In this document: positions 18,105 to 26,016 of the stretch, in pieces
Position numbering within the stretch: the first letter of the stretch is position 1
Layout of the letters: each line of letters starts with the position of its first letter
Source: Castellaniella sp040276085
GTDB lineage: Bacteria; Pseudomonadota; Gammaproteobacteria; Burkholderiales; Burkholderiaceae_B
Direction of reading: 5' to 3'
Length of the DNA stretch: 64,000 nucleotides
Assembly: GCF_040276085.1 (NCBI RefSeq)
Contig: NZ_JBELOK010000008.1
Coordinates: forward strand, 123,445-187,444
The notes under the pieces: generated by a model
The model's database searches: none
What the model saw: the letters and a program-made list of their open reading frames with translations, nothing else
Told to the model about the DNA's origin: nothing
Translations under genes and position numbers: made by a program

Positions 18105-18128
18105 ATCGTGTATTTTAAAGGACACGAT
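18105..18128. promoter_or_regulatory. inverted repeat in the gltX/GNAT divergent promoter region
   Basis: A 7-bp inverted repeat ATCGTGT / ACACGAT separated by ten AT-rich bases, 27 to 50 bases upstream of the GNAT start. The position between divergent genes suggests an operator or a structured 5' leader. No regulator can be named. Confidence 0.35.
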
Positions 18129-18154
18129 CTTTTCAGGGGCCCGGGGTTCTTTTT

Positions 18155-20611
18155 ATGTTGCGTCATCGCCTGGCAGCTCTTTTCGAGCCGCGTTCCTTGC
18201 TCGTGCTTAGTTCGCGAGAGCTTCCGGTTGTACAGGCGCCCCCTCCATTGTTGCGGGGGCGGGTTACGGGTGTCACGGTAGACGCCGGCGGTCAGTGGCA
18301 ATTGCCTGCCACTTTGGATTATCTCCAGCCAGACCAACGGCTGGATATGGCCTTGTTATGTCTCGATCCGGCCCGCCTGCCGGCCGCCCTGGGCGATTTG
18401 CGCCGCTATCGGCCGCGCTCGCTGGTCTTGCTGCCACACGAGACGCCGTCTGCCGATCCCATCGAGACCCGTACGTATTGCCAGGCCTGGGGCCGCATGA
18501 ACGACTGTCTCGTGCTGGGGCCAGGCGCGTTGGGCATCCAGCGGCCCCATCTTGGTCTCAACCTCGGGCTGGATGGCAAGGGTGCGCCCGTGGGCCGTGT
18601 GGCGCTGGTGGCGCAGTCGCGCATGGTAGCTGCCGCTGTACTGGATTGGGCAGGAGACATCCATCTGGGGTTTTCTGCCGTCGTATCCACAGGAGACACG
18701 TCCGGCGTAACCGTGGCCGAGGTCCTCGAGTATCTTTCGATGGATTCCCGCTCCGACAGCATTGTCCTGTATCTCGAAGAAGCCGATTCCTCACGACGTT
18801 TCACCAGCGCCTTGATGGCAGCAGCTAGTGTCAAACCGGTGATTGTGCTCAAGGCCGGGCGCCAAGGGGTGGGCGACAGCACAGCTGCAGATGCAGTGTT
18901 CGATGCCTTGCTGCGTCGTACCGGGGCCGTGCGGATCCAGTTTTTTGTCCAGCTGTTCTCGGCGCTCAAGGTGCTGGTGCACGCCAAGCACCAGCGGGGT
19001 CGCCACATTGCGCTGTTTTCCAATGGGCATGGGGCGGCGCACCTGGCGCTGGACGCGATTGCACCCAATGGGCCGGTTACACGGGCCGATCTCGGTACGC
19101 AAACCCGCCGAGACCTCGCCGCTTTGCTCGAGCCAGGCGCGTCAGTCAGTAATCCGGTGGTCAGCCATGCGCCGCTCGACCCCGTCCGGCTAAGACAAGC
19201 ACTGAACCTCATCGCATCGGATCCCAATGTGGATGGCGTGCTGGTATTGATTGCGCCCGACCCGCTGTCTGATATGGATCAGGCGGCCGGCACCCTAGCA
19301 GATGTCTCGGAGGCTGCCAGCAAGCCGATTATTTCGTGCTTTTTGGGTGATGCCTCGATGCGTCTGCAACGCCATCGGCTGGATGCCGTCGGTTTGCCGG
19401 CGTTTCGCACGCCGGAGTCTGCCGCCAATGCCTACGCTATTCTGGCGTCTTATCACTACAACCAAACCCTGGCGCAGCAGGCCTTGCCCCCCGAAATGCT
19501 CAGTCGCCCGCCGCGTCTGGACGAAGCCCGCACGCTGCTCAACGACGCCATCATGTCGGGCAAGACCGCTCTGGACAGCGGCAGCTGTCGCTGGCTGCTC
19601 GACTGCTTTCATGTGCCCATCCGGGTTGATGATCACGAGCCGCCCGAGGCGGCCCGCCAAAATCTTCCCATGGCCATCCATGTGCGCCAGGACAAGCACT
19701 TTGGGCCCTACATCCAGTTTGGCCCCGGTGGGCGTCCTGCTCGCCTGGCCTCGCCCTATGGCGAGATCGAACTTCCGCCACTCAATAACTATCTGGCGCG
19801 CCAGTTGATTCAACGGGGCAAGTTTTGGTCTCGTGTCCTCGAACGCGAACTAACCCCGGCGGTGTTCGAGCAATTGCGTGAGTCCCTCGAACGCATCTCC
19901 GAGATCATCAGTGCGCTGCCGGGTGTCAAAACCCTGTCCGTCAATCCCCTGTGGTGGGATGACAGCAGTCTTTTCGCCGACGAGATCCGCGTTGAGATCG
20001 ACCCCAATTACGATGGTGAGCGGCCCGAAAACCAGGCCTATCGCCACATGGCCATTCATCCCTATCCGCGCCGTTTGGTGCGCCCGATGGTGATGCCCGA
20101 CGGCCAGGAATGGCTGTTACGCCCGATCCGGCCCGAGGACGCAACCCTGTTGCAAGAGTTTATTCGCGGCTTGTCGGATGAATCCCGCTACATGCGGTTT
20201 GTGTCGATGTTGCGCGAACTCACCCCACGGATGCTGGCACGCTATACGCGCATCGACTACGACCGTGAAGTGGCGTTTGTCGCCACGGTGCAGGTACCTA
20301 ACCCCGAAAACCGTGGCCTTTTGCGCGAGCGCATCGTGGGTTTTGCCCATTACCTGCGCAATGCCGATGGGCAAGGCGCCGAATATGCTTTGGTGATTGC
20401 CGACGACTGGCAGCGCCGTGGCCTGGGTGGCGAGCTCATGCAAAGCCTGTTTCAGGTAGCCCGTCAACAAGGCTTGCGTTACATCGAAGGCATCGTTCTG
20501 GCCAGCAACCGTGCGATGATCGGCCTGATGACGTCCCTCGGCCTGCAAAACGACGCCGACGAAGAAGACCCCACAACGCGGAGGATTTGGATGAATCTGG
20601 ACACAAAATAG
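18155..20611 (+). CDS. GNAT acetyltransferase fused to ADP-forming acyl-CoA synthetase-like domains (Pat type)
   Basis: An 818-residue protein. Residues 1 to about 460 resemble the CoA-binding and CoA-ligase domains of ADP-forming acetyl-CoA synthetase, about 470-680 an ATP-grasp-like domain (IHVRQDKHFGPYIQFGPGG), and the last 160 a GNAT domain with acetyl-CoA loop DDWQRRGLGGELM. This is the layout of PatZ/Pat lysine acetyltransferases, which acetylate metabolic enzymes such as acetyl-CoA synthetase. The phospho-histidine region reads SNGHGAAH rather than the usual SNGGG type, so the synthetase half is probably regulatory. The stop codon lies in the palindrome that begins the downstream repeat array. 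Confidence 0.85.
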   Translation: MLRHRLAALFEPRSLLVLSSRELPVVQAPPPLLRGRVTGVTVDAGGQWQLPATLDYLQPDQRLDMALLCLDPARLPAALGDLRRYRPRSLVLLPHETPSADPIETRTYCQAWGRMNDCLVLGPGALGIQRPHLGLNLGLDGKGAPVGRVALVAQSRMVAAAVLDWAGDIHLGFSAVVSTGDTSGVTVAEVLEYLSMDSRSDSIVLYLEEADSSRRFTSALMAAASVKPVIVLKAGRQGVGDSTAADAVFDALLRRTGAVRIQFFVQLFSALKVLVHAKHQRGRHIALFSNGHGAAHLALDAIAPNGPVTRADLGTQTRRDLAALLEPGASVSNPVVSHAPLDPVRLRQALNLIASDPNVDGVLVLIAPDPLSDMDQAAGTLADVSEAASKPIISCFLGDASMRLQRHRLDAVGLPAFRTPESAANAYAILASYHYNQTLAQQALPPEMLSRPPRLDEARTLLNDAIMSGKTALDSGSCRWLLDCFHVPIRVDDHEPPEAARQNLPMAIHVRQDKHFGPYIQFGPGGRPARLASPYGEIELPPLNNYLARQLIQRGKFWSRVLERELTPAVFEQLRESLERISEIISALPGVKTLSVNPLWWDDSSLFADEIRVEIDPNYDGERPENQAYRHMAIHPYPRRLVRPMVMPDGQEWLLRPIRPEDATLLQEFIRGLSDESRYMRFVSMLRELTPRMLARYTRIDYDREVAFVATVQVPNPENRGLLRERIVGFAHYLRNADGQGAEYALVIADDWQRRGLGGELMQSLFQVARQQGLRYIEGIVLASNRAMIGLMTSLGLQNDADEEDPTTRRIWMNLDTK

Positions 20612-20630
20612 TCCTGAGGACTATTTTGTG
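20602..20630. terminator. 13-bp perfect hairpin at the GNAT stop codon
   Basis: Arms CACAAAATAGTCC and GGACTATTTTGTG with a TGA loop. The left arm contains the GNAT stop (TAG, 20609-20611). The right arm begins the 84-bp tandem repeat. It could act as a bidirectional terminator between the convergent GNAT and esterase genes. AT-rich stem ends partly replace a T-tract. Confidence 0.5.
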
Positions 20631-20916
20631 CCTGATTCATCCGAGCGGCGTGCAAGCCGCGAGGTGGATGTCACGATCCAGGGGGATATAACTCCCTCTG
20701 AGGACTATTTTGTGCCTGATTCATCCGAGCGGCGTGCAAGCCGCGAGGTGGATGTCACGATCCAGGGGGATATAANNNNNNNNNNNNNNNNNNNNNNNNN
20801 NNNNNNNNNNNNNNNNNNNNNNNNNNNNNNNNNNNNNNNNNNNNNNNNNNNNNNNNNNNNNNNNNNNNNNNNNCACTCCCTCTGAGGACTATTTTGTGCC
20901 TGATTCATCCGAGCGG
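20616..20916. repeat. 84-bp tandem repeat array interrupted by an assembly gap
   Basis: Copy 1 spans 20616-20699 and copy 2 starts at 20700 and is identical for its 76 visible bases before the gap. After the gap 33 bases of a further copy run from 20884 to 20916 and end in the esterase gene. Each unit contains nested dyads (GCGGC/GCCGC inside CATCC/GGATG) and starts with half of the hairpin described at 20602-20630. 84 is a multiple of three, so the unit is open in frame on both strands, but there is no ribosome site or start context. Confidence 0.85.
20776..20873. other. assembly gap (98 N)
   Basis: Unknown bases inside the tandem array. Keeping the 84-bp period would need a gap of 82 bases plus a multiple of 84, so 98 is probably an estimate and the true number of copies is unknown. 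Confidence 0.95.
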
Positions 20917-21587
20917 CTTGGGTTGAACACACTCAAGAGGAATGCCCGGATGTCGTCGATCTCTTGCGGATGCAGCCCATGGGGCATCGGATACGTGTGC
21001 CACTGCACCGGTTGATTCTGGCTTAGCAGCAAGTCGCGGCTGGTTTCGGCGAAGCTGATTGGGATCACTGGATCTTGCGTGCCATGAGCCATAAACACGG
21101 GGGTGTCTGCGTTGGCTGGATGGCGTTCTGCTGCCGTGGTGTTGCGCAGGGGCAGATAACCCGACAGGGCAATCAGGCCGGCCAGGCGGCGATCCAGGCG
21201 CAGCCCGGTGTAAAGCGCCATGGCACACCCTTGCGAGAACCCCGCTAGAACAATGTTCTCCCGGGGAATGCCGCGTTCGGCCTCGCGCGTGATCAATGCA
21301 TTGATGCTGCGTCGCGTTGCGCGGATGCCGTCGATATCTTCACGGGTATCGCGATTTACGCCGTAGGCGTCGTACCAGGCGCGCATGGGCATGCCTTGGT
21401 TGAGTGTCACCGGGCGCACGGGGGCATGTGGAAACACATAGCGGATGGCGGGGAGGTCGGGGTGGCTGAGTTCGGGCACGATGGGGGCGAAATCGTGGCC
21501 ATCAGCCCCCAGGCCGTGCAGCCAGATGATGCTGTGTGTGGGTTCGTCGCCCGTGGTGCGTTCAATGGTTTCGAGTTCAGTATCCAT
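20889..21587 (-). CDS. carboxylesterase/phospholipase family alpha/beta hydrolase
   Basis: A 232-residue serine hydrolase like bacterial carboxylesterase II. The nucleophile elbow is GFSQG (S118), the acid lies in GTQDPVIP (D172) and the histidine in MPHGLHP (H203). LHGLGADGHDF forms the oxyanion region. There is no signal peptide, so it is cytoplasmic. The ATG at 21587 overlaps the end of darP by 11 bases. The last nine residues (SRSDESGTK) are encoded by the 84-bp repeat, so the natural C-terminus was probably replaced or extended by it. Confidence 0.88.
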   Translation of the reverse strand: MDTELETIERTTGDEPTHSIIWLHGLGADGHDFAPIVPELSHPDLPAIRYVFPHAPVRPVTLNQGMPMRAWYDAYGVNRDTREDIDGIRATRRSINALITREAERGIPRENIVLAGFSQGCAMALYTGLRLDRRLAGLIALSGYLPLRNTTAAERHPANADTPVFMAHGTQDPVIPISFAETSRDLLLSQNQPVQWHTYPMPHGLHPQEIDDIRAFLLSVFNPSRSDESGTK

Positions 21588-22149
21588 CGGCTTGTTTGTC
21601 CTCAAAGTCGATCTGTTTCAGGGTCTGGAACAATGCCCGGTAATGCTTGCGGACAGGCTCTTGGCCAGGGTTGCGGGCAAGGTTGTCTTTGGCCTCCTTG
21701 CGGGCGGCCCGGATTTGGTTGCGCAGTGCCTGGATATCCAACTGCGGAAACGATTGCAGGAGTTCGGTCAGTGCTTCGTCGCTCTCCAGCAGGCGGTCGC
21801 GCAGCGCTTCGAGGCGGTGCATGGATTGTGTTTGTTCGCGGGATCCGTTGGCCCATTCGGCCAGTTGCCGCCGCAGGGCCGTGGCGTCGGCATGGCGCAG
21901 CAACTTGCCCACATAATGGGTTTGCCGCCGCCGTCCCTCGTGCGCATGGATGCGTTGCGCTAGGGCAATCGCATCGCGTAGAGAGTCATCCAGCGGCAAC
22001 TGGGCCAACCGTGCGGCGGGCAATTCGATCAGCTCTCGTCCAAGATCAAGCAGGGCGTGGAGGTCGCGTTTAACCTGGGATTTGCTGGGCGGCCGCTCGT
22101 CGCGGGTGGATTCTTCGTCCTGAAGGCGTTCGACCATGGGTTCAAGCAT
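21577..22149 (-). CDS. darP: ribosome biogenesis factor DarP (YjgA)
   Basis: A 190-residue DUF615 protein associated with late 50S subunit assembly in E. coli. It is highly charged and helical, with the family block PSKSQVKRDLHALLDLGREL near residues 21-40 and QLRNQIRAARKEA-like sequence near 135. Divergent pairing with pmbA (51 bases between starts) is the same as in E. coli and supports the call. Confidence 0.92.
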   Translation of the reverse strand: MLEPMVERLQDEESTRDERPPSKSQVKRDLHALLDLGRELIELPAARLAQLPLDDSLRDAIALAQRIHAHEGRRRQTHYVGKLLRHADATALRRQLAEWANGSREQTQSMHRLEALRDRLLESDEALTELLQSFPQLDIQALRNQIRAARKEAKDNLARNPGQEPVRKHYRALFQTLKQIDFEDKQADGY

Positions 22150-22200
22150 AAAATGGTGTCAATTGGCTATGATAACCGTCCTGACCCCGGCAGATTGCGT

Positions 22201-23571
22201 ATGAACTCCCCCACCTCTGATCAATTCCTGGATATTCCCGCCCAGCAGGCACAGTTTCGTCAACTGATTACCGACGCATTACGATACGCGGTAAAGGTGG
22301 GTGCGTCTGATGCTGTCGCCGAGATCTCCGAAAGTCGCGGGCTTTCTGTGGCGGTGCGCCACCGCACGCTGGAAACCATCGAGCAAACCCGAGACCGTTC
22401 TCTGGCGATTACGGTATTTGCCGGCCAGCGCCGGGGGGCGGCCTCCACTTCAGATTTCTCTGCCGATGCTATCCAGAAAGCCGTGCAGGCGGCCTGGCAT
22501 ATCGCCCGGCATACCGCTGAAGACCCCGCCGCCGGCTTGCCCGAAGCCGAGCAACTGGCCTCGCATTATCCAGATCTGGATTTGCATCATCCCTGGGATA
22601 TTTCTGTGGACGATGCGGCCAAGATGGCGATTCAGGCCGAGCGCGCCGCGATTTCTACCAGCAAGCAGATCACCAATACCGAAGGCGCATCGCTGGATAC
22701 TTCCGAGGGCCACTTTGTATTGGGTAACTCGCGTGGTTTTCTGGGTGGCTACCCGTATTCGCGACATAGCCTGTCGGTTGCGCCCATTGCCGGCACGGGT
22801 GATGGTATGCAGCGGGACTACTGGTATACCTCGGCACGCCGTGCGCAGGATCTTGCCGCGCCAGCCCAGGTAGGCCGTTACGCAGCCCAGCGCGCACTGT
22901 CCCGGCTTCATGCCCGCAGCCTTAAAACCGGCCGTTATCCGGTCTTGTTCGAAGCGCCGCTAGCCGTGGGCCTGCTGGGTGCTCTGGTACAGGCCACCAG
23001 TGGTGGCGCCTTGTACCGCAAAGCCAGTTTTTTGCTCGACAGCCTGGGTAAGCCAGTGCTGGCAGATCATCTGGATGTGGTCGAGAACCCCTATATCCCG
23101 GGTGCCATGGGCAGCTCTCCCTTTGACGCCGAAGGCGTGCGTGTTCAGGCACGTCAGGTGGTAGATCAAGGCATCCTCACGGGTTATTTCTTGTCTACCT
23201 ACACGGCACGCAAGCTTGGCCTGGCCACCACTGGCAACGCCGGCGGCTCGCATAACCTCAGCCTGCGCTCACGGGCAACTCAGGTGGGCGATGATCTGGC
23301 TACCATGCTGCGCAAAATGGGCACAGGCCTTCTGGTTACCGAACTCATCGGTCAAGGCGTCAATTACGTCACAGGTGATTATTCGCGCGGTGCCTTTGGC
23401 TATTGGGTGCAAGATGGTGTCATCCAGCATCCTGTGCACGAAATCACCATCGCTGGCAATCTGGCAGAGATGTTCAGGCAGGTGGTGGCAGTGGGCGCCG
23501 ATGTTCATGTGCGCGGTGCAAAATCCACCGGTTCCATCCTGATCGAACAAATGGCTGTTGCAGGCCAATAA
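22201..23571 (+). CDS. pmbA: metalloprotease PmbA (TldD/PmbA family)
   Basis: A 456-residue protein, partner of TldD in the zinc protease that trims modified peptides and some antitoxins. Family blocks seen include DAVAEISESRGLSVAVRHR near residue 45, the C-terminal glycine-rich segment GNAGGSHNLSL and ELIGQGVNYVTGDYSRGAFG. PmbA lacks the TldD zinc-binding HExxxH motif, as expected. The ATG at 22201 was chosen because the frame further upstream lies across darP. tldD is not in the window. Confidence 0.93.
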   Translation: MNSPTSDQFLDIPAQQAQFRQLITDALRYAVKVGASDAVAEISESRGLSVAVRHRTLETIEQTRDRSLAITVFAGQRRGAASTSDFSADAIQKAVQAAWHIARHTAEDPAAGLPEAEQLASHYPDLDLHHPWDISVDDAAKMAIQAERAAISTSKQITNTEGASLDTSEGHFVLGNSRGFLGGYPYSRHSLSVAPIAGTGDGMQRDYWYTSARRAQDLAAPAQVGRYAAQRALSRLHARSLKTGRYPVLFEAPLAVGLLGALVQATSGGALYRKASFLLDSLGKPVLADHLDVVENPYIPGAMGSSPFDAEGVRVQARQVVDQGILTGYFLSTYTARKLGLATTGNAGGSHNLSLRSRATQVGDDLATMLRKMGTGLLVTELIGQGVNYVTGDYSRGAFGYWVQDGVIQHPVHEITIAGNLAEMFRQVVAVGADVHVRGAKSTGSILIEQMAVAGQ

Positions 23572-23574
23572 GGC

Positions 23575-23604
23575 TTACGCAGCTGCAGATACACGGTGTA
23601 ATAT
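23575..23604 (+). promoter_or_regulatory. candidate promoter for the TRAP binding protein
   Basis: TTACGC and TAATAT separated by 18 bases, about 45 bases upstream of the ATG at 23648 with AGGAG between them. The match is moderate. Confidence 0.4.
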
Positions 23605-23647
23605 CGCAGGATTACTGCATCTCATAACAAACAGGAGATCTTTCATC

Positions 23648-24748
23648 ATGCAGCGTCGTGCATTTCTCAAAAAGGCCGGGCTGGGTGCTGTTGCCGGTAC
23701 CGCCACTGTCGCAGTCCCTGCCATCGCGCAGACCACGCCCCAGCTCAACTGGAAGATGACGTCCACGTATTCGTCTGCGACGCCGGCCCTGTTCTCAACC
23801 GCGCAGCTGTTCTGCAGCATGGTCAAAGACCTCACCGACGGCAATTTCAATATCCGTCTGTATCCGGTGGGCGAGCTCGTCCCCGGCTTTGGCGTCATGG
23901 ATGCAGTCGGTAACCGCACCGTCGAGTGCGGCCAGACGGCTTCGTATTACTACTATGGCAAAAACCCGGCGTTTTGCTTTGATACCGCGGTGCCCTTCGG
24001 GCTTAACGTGCGCCAGATGAACGCCTGGATGCAAGAGGGCGATGGCCTCAAGCTGATGCGCGAGCTCTTCGCACCCCGTGGCATCGTCAATTTCCCCTTT
24101 GGCAACACCGGCACCCAGATGGGCGGCTGGTATCGCAAAGAAATCAAAACGCCCGACGACTTGAAAGGCCTCAAAATGCGCACGGCCGGCTTTGCCGGCG
24201 AAGTCCTGTCGCGCATGGGCGTGGTACCTCAGCAAATTGCCACGGGTGATATCTATCCGGCCCTCGAAAAAGGCGCCCTGGATGCGGTCGAATTCGTCGG
24301 GCCTGTCGACGACGAGAAACTCGGCTTCCAGAAAGTGGCCAAGTATTACTACTATCCGGGTTGGTGGGAAGGCTCTGCCCAGGTGTCGCTGTACGTCAAC
24401 GACAAAGCCTATGCCGAACTCCCCAAAAGCTATCAGGCCGCCATTCAGGTAGCCTCACGGGCAGCCGCCAACCACCTGGTTGAGTACTACGACAACAACA
24501 ATCCGGATGCCTTGCGTCGCCTGATTGCCGGTGGTGCCACACTCAAGAGCTTCCCGCGTGAAGTCATGGACGCTTCCTTCAAAGCCTCTGCTGAGGTGTA
24601 CAAAGAGTTCTGCGACAAAGACGCGGGCTTCAAGAAAATCTTCGACAACTACATGGCTTTCCGCGATAACGTGGTGCCCTGGTTCCGTGTCGCCGAAGGC
24701 TCGTTTGATAATTACCTGGGTGCTGCCCTGGCGCGCCAGAAAAAATAA
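23648..24748 (+). CDS. TRAP transporter substrate-binding protein (TakP/DctP type), orphan
   Basis: A 366-residue periplasmic binding protein. The N-terminus MQRRAFLKKAGLGAVAGTA is a Tat-type signal. The mature protein closely follows the TakP/lactate-binding TRAP subfamily (TASYYYYGKNPAFCFDTAVP, GNTGTQMGGWYRKEIKT, PALEKGALDAVEFVGP). These bind alpha-keto or hydroxy acids, often through a metal ion. No DctQ or DctM membrane subunit is adjacent, so the partner permease must be elsewhere. It has its own promoter candidate and terminator. Confidence 0.9.
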   Translation: MQRRAFLKKAGLGAVAGTATVAVPAIAQTTPQLNWKMTSTYSSATPALFSTAQLFCSMVKDLTDGNFNIRLYPVGELVPGFGVMDAVGNRTVECGQTASYYYYGKNPAFCFDTAVPFGLNVRQMNAWMQEGDGLKLMRELFAPRGIVNFPFGNTGTQMGGWYRKEIKTPDDLKGLKMRTAGFAGEVLSRMGVVPQQIATGDIYPALEKGALDAVEFVGPVDDEKLGFQKVAKYYYYPGWWEGSAQVSLYVNDKAYAELPKSYQAAIQVASRAAANHLVEYYDNNNPDALRRLIAGGATLKSFPREVMDASFKASAEVYKEFCDKDAGFKKIFDNYMAFRDNVVPWFRVAEGSFDNYLGAALARQKK

Positions 24749-24778
24749 TCTGGCTGGCCAGGCTAAATGCCTGGTCGC

Positions 24779-24827
24779 AAACCCTCTGGCTGGCGGGTAC
24801 AAGCTTCGCCACCAGAGGGTTTTTTAT
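24779..24827 (+). terminator. Rho-independent terminator after the TRAP binding protein
   Basis: Stem AACCCTCTGG / CCAGAGGGTT with a loop of about 20 bases, followed by a run of six T starting near 24820. It closes the single-gene unit before the rplM promoter. Confidence 0.85.
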
Positions 24828-24836
24828 TTGCATGGT

Positions 24837-24865
24837 TTGTGCTGGCACACGCCGCTGTGTACAAT
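24837..24865 (+). promoter_or_regulatory. promoter of rplM-rpsI
   Basis: TTGTGC (24837-24842), a 17-base spacer, then TACAAT (24860-24865). This gives a leader of about 150 bases before rplM. A long leader is where L13 feedback control acts in E. coli; no specific fold was confirmed here. Confidence 0.7.
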
Positions 24866-25019
24866 GGTGGGATTTTCGTTTGCATTCATCTTTGTACGGG
24901 CCACCAGATGTCTTTGCATATATGCACCGTTTTTAGCGGGCATCCTTGCAGGTATCTGGCCAATAAGGCCCAGACAAAAAAGCGAAAATTTTTCATTTCT
25001 CTTAATCAGGAACACCATC

Positions 25020-25448
25020 ATGAAGACCTTTGTGGCCAAGCCGCATGAAGTCAAGCGTGACTGGTTTGTGATCGACGCCAAGGGCAAGGTCCTCGGCCGT
25101 GTGGCCAGCGAAGTCGCACGCCGTCTGCGTGGCAAGCACAAACCCGAATTCACGCCGCACGTTGATACGGGCGATTACATCGTCGTCATCAATGCTGCCG
25201 ATATCGTTGTCACCGGCGCCAAGGCGCAAGACAAACGCTACTATCGTCACTCTACGTACCCGGGTGGCATTACCGAAACCAACTTCCAGAAAATGCAACA
25301 GCGTTTTCCGGGTCGTGCCCTGCAGAAAGCCGTCAAAGGCATGCTGCCCAAGGGCCCGTTGGGCTACGCCATGGCTAAAAAGCTGAAAGTCTATGCCGGT
25401 GCCGAGCACCCGCATACTGCTCAGCAGCCGCAACCCCTGGACTTCTGA
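25020..25448 (+). CDS. rplM: 50S ribosomal protein L13
   Basis: 142 residues, standard L13 length. MKTFVAKPHEVKRDWFVIDA, LGRVASEVARRLRGKHK and GPLGYAMAKKLKVYAG are family blocks. The protein is an early 50S assembly protein. A start at 25020 with AGGA upstream fits; an earlier in-frame start from the TRAP gene region does not. It forms an operon with rpsI 12 bases on. Confidence 0.98.
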   Translation: MKTFVAKPHEVKRDWFVIDAKGKVLGRVASEVARRLRGKHKPEFTPHVDTGDYIVVINAADIVVTGAKAQDKRYYRHSTYPGGITETNFQKMQQRFPGRALQKAVKGMLPKGPLGYAMAKKLKVYAGAEHPHTAQQPQPLDF

Positions 25449-25460
25449 GGATAGGCCGCT

Positions 25461-25853
25461 ATGATCGGTAATTGGAATTACGGCACTGGCCGCCGCAAAA
25501 CTTCGGTGGCACGGGTGTTTCTCAAAAAAGGTACGGGCAAGATCATCGTCAACGGCCTTCCCGTCGACGAATACTTCGCCCGCGAAACCGGCCGCATGGT
25601 TGTGCGTCAGCCTCTGGCGCTCACCAACCACCTCGAGTCCTTCGACTTCCACGTCAATGTGCACGGTGGTGGCGAATCCGGCCAGGCAGGTGCAGTGCGT
25701 CACGGTATTACCCGCGCCCTGATCGAATATGATGAAACCCTGAAATCCTCGCTCAAACAAGCTGGGTTTGTTACCCGCGACGCCCGCGAAGTCGAGCGTA
25801 AAAAGGTTGGTTTCCACAAAGCCCGTCGTCGCAAGCAGTTCAGCAAACGCTGA
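25461..25853 (+). CDS. rpsI: 30S ribosomal protein S9
   Basis: 130 residues with the conserved N-terminal YGTGRRKTSVARVFL and the basic C-terminus RKKVGFHKARRRKQFSKR, whose last residues reach the P-site tRNA. Standard partner of rplM in one operon, closed by a terminator at 25891. Confidence 0.98.
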   Translation: MIGNWNYGTGRRKTSVARVFLKKGTGKIIVNGLPVDEYFARETGRMVVRQPLALTNHLESFDFHVNVHGGGESGQAGAVRHGITRALIEYDETLKSSLKQAGFVTRDAREVERKKVGFHKARRRKQFSKR

Positions 25854-25890
25854 TTTCGCTTTGCAGGCGTCTCTGGCGCCCGGCGATCCC

Positions 25891-25919
25891 AAAAACCCAG
25901 GCCATGTGCCTGGGTTTTT
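25891..25919 (+). terminator. Rho-independent terminator of rplM-rpsI
   Basis: Perfect 12-bp stem AAAAACCCAGGC / GCCTGGGTTTTT with a CATGT loop, ending in a T-tract. The matching A-tract means it could also work on the other strand. Confidence 0.92.
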
Positions 25920-26016
25920 GCTTGGTGGACATGTCATAATTTAAATTGCCTCCGGCACCTGGCGGCGTTTTTGCCGTGTCGCAGGCAGGCTTTCGTTTTT
26001 CAGACAGGACATCCGC

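Noticed and set aside
20628..20775. repeat protein frame of 28-residue units in the tandem array
   Set aside because: Open only because the repeat length is a multiple of three; no ribosome site or start context, and it runs into the gap.
24866..25019. small gene in the rplM leader
   Set aside because: No start with ribosome site and no continuous frame of note; it is better explained as a leader RNA.
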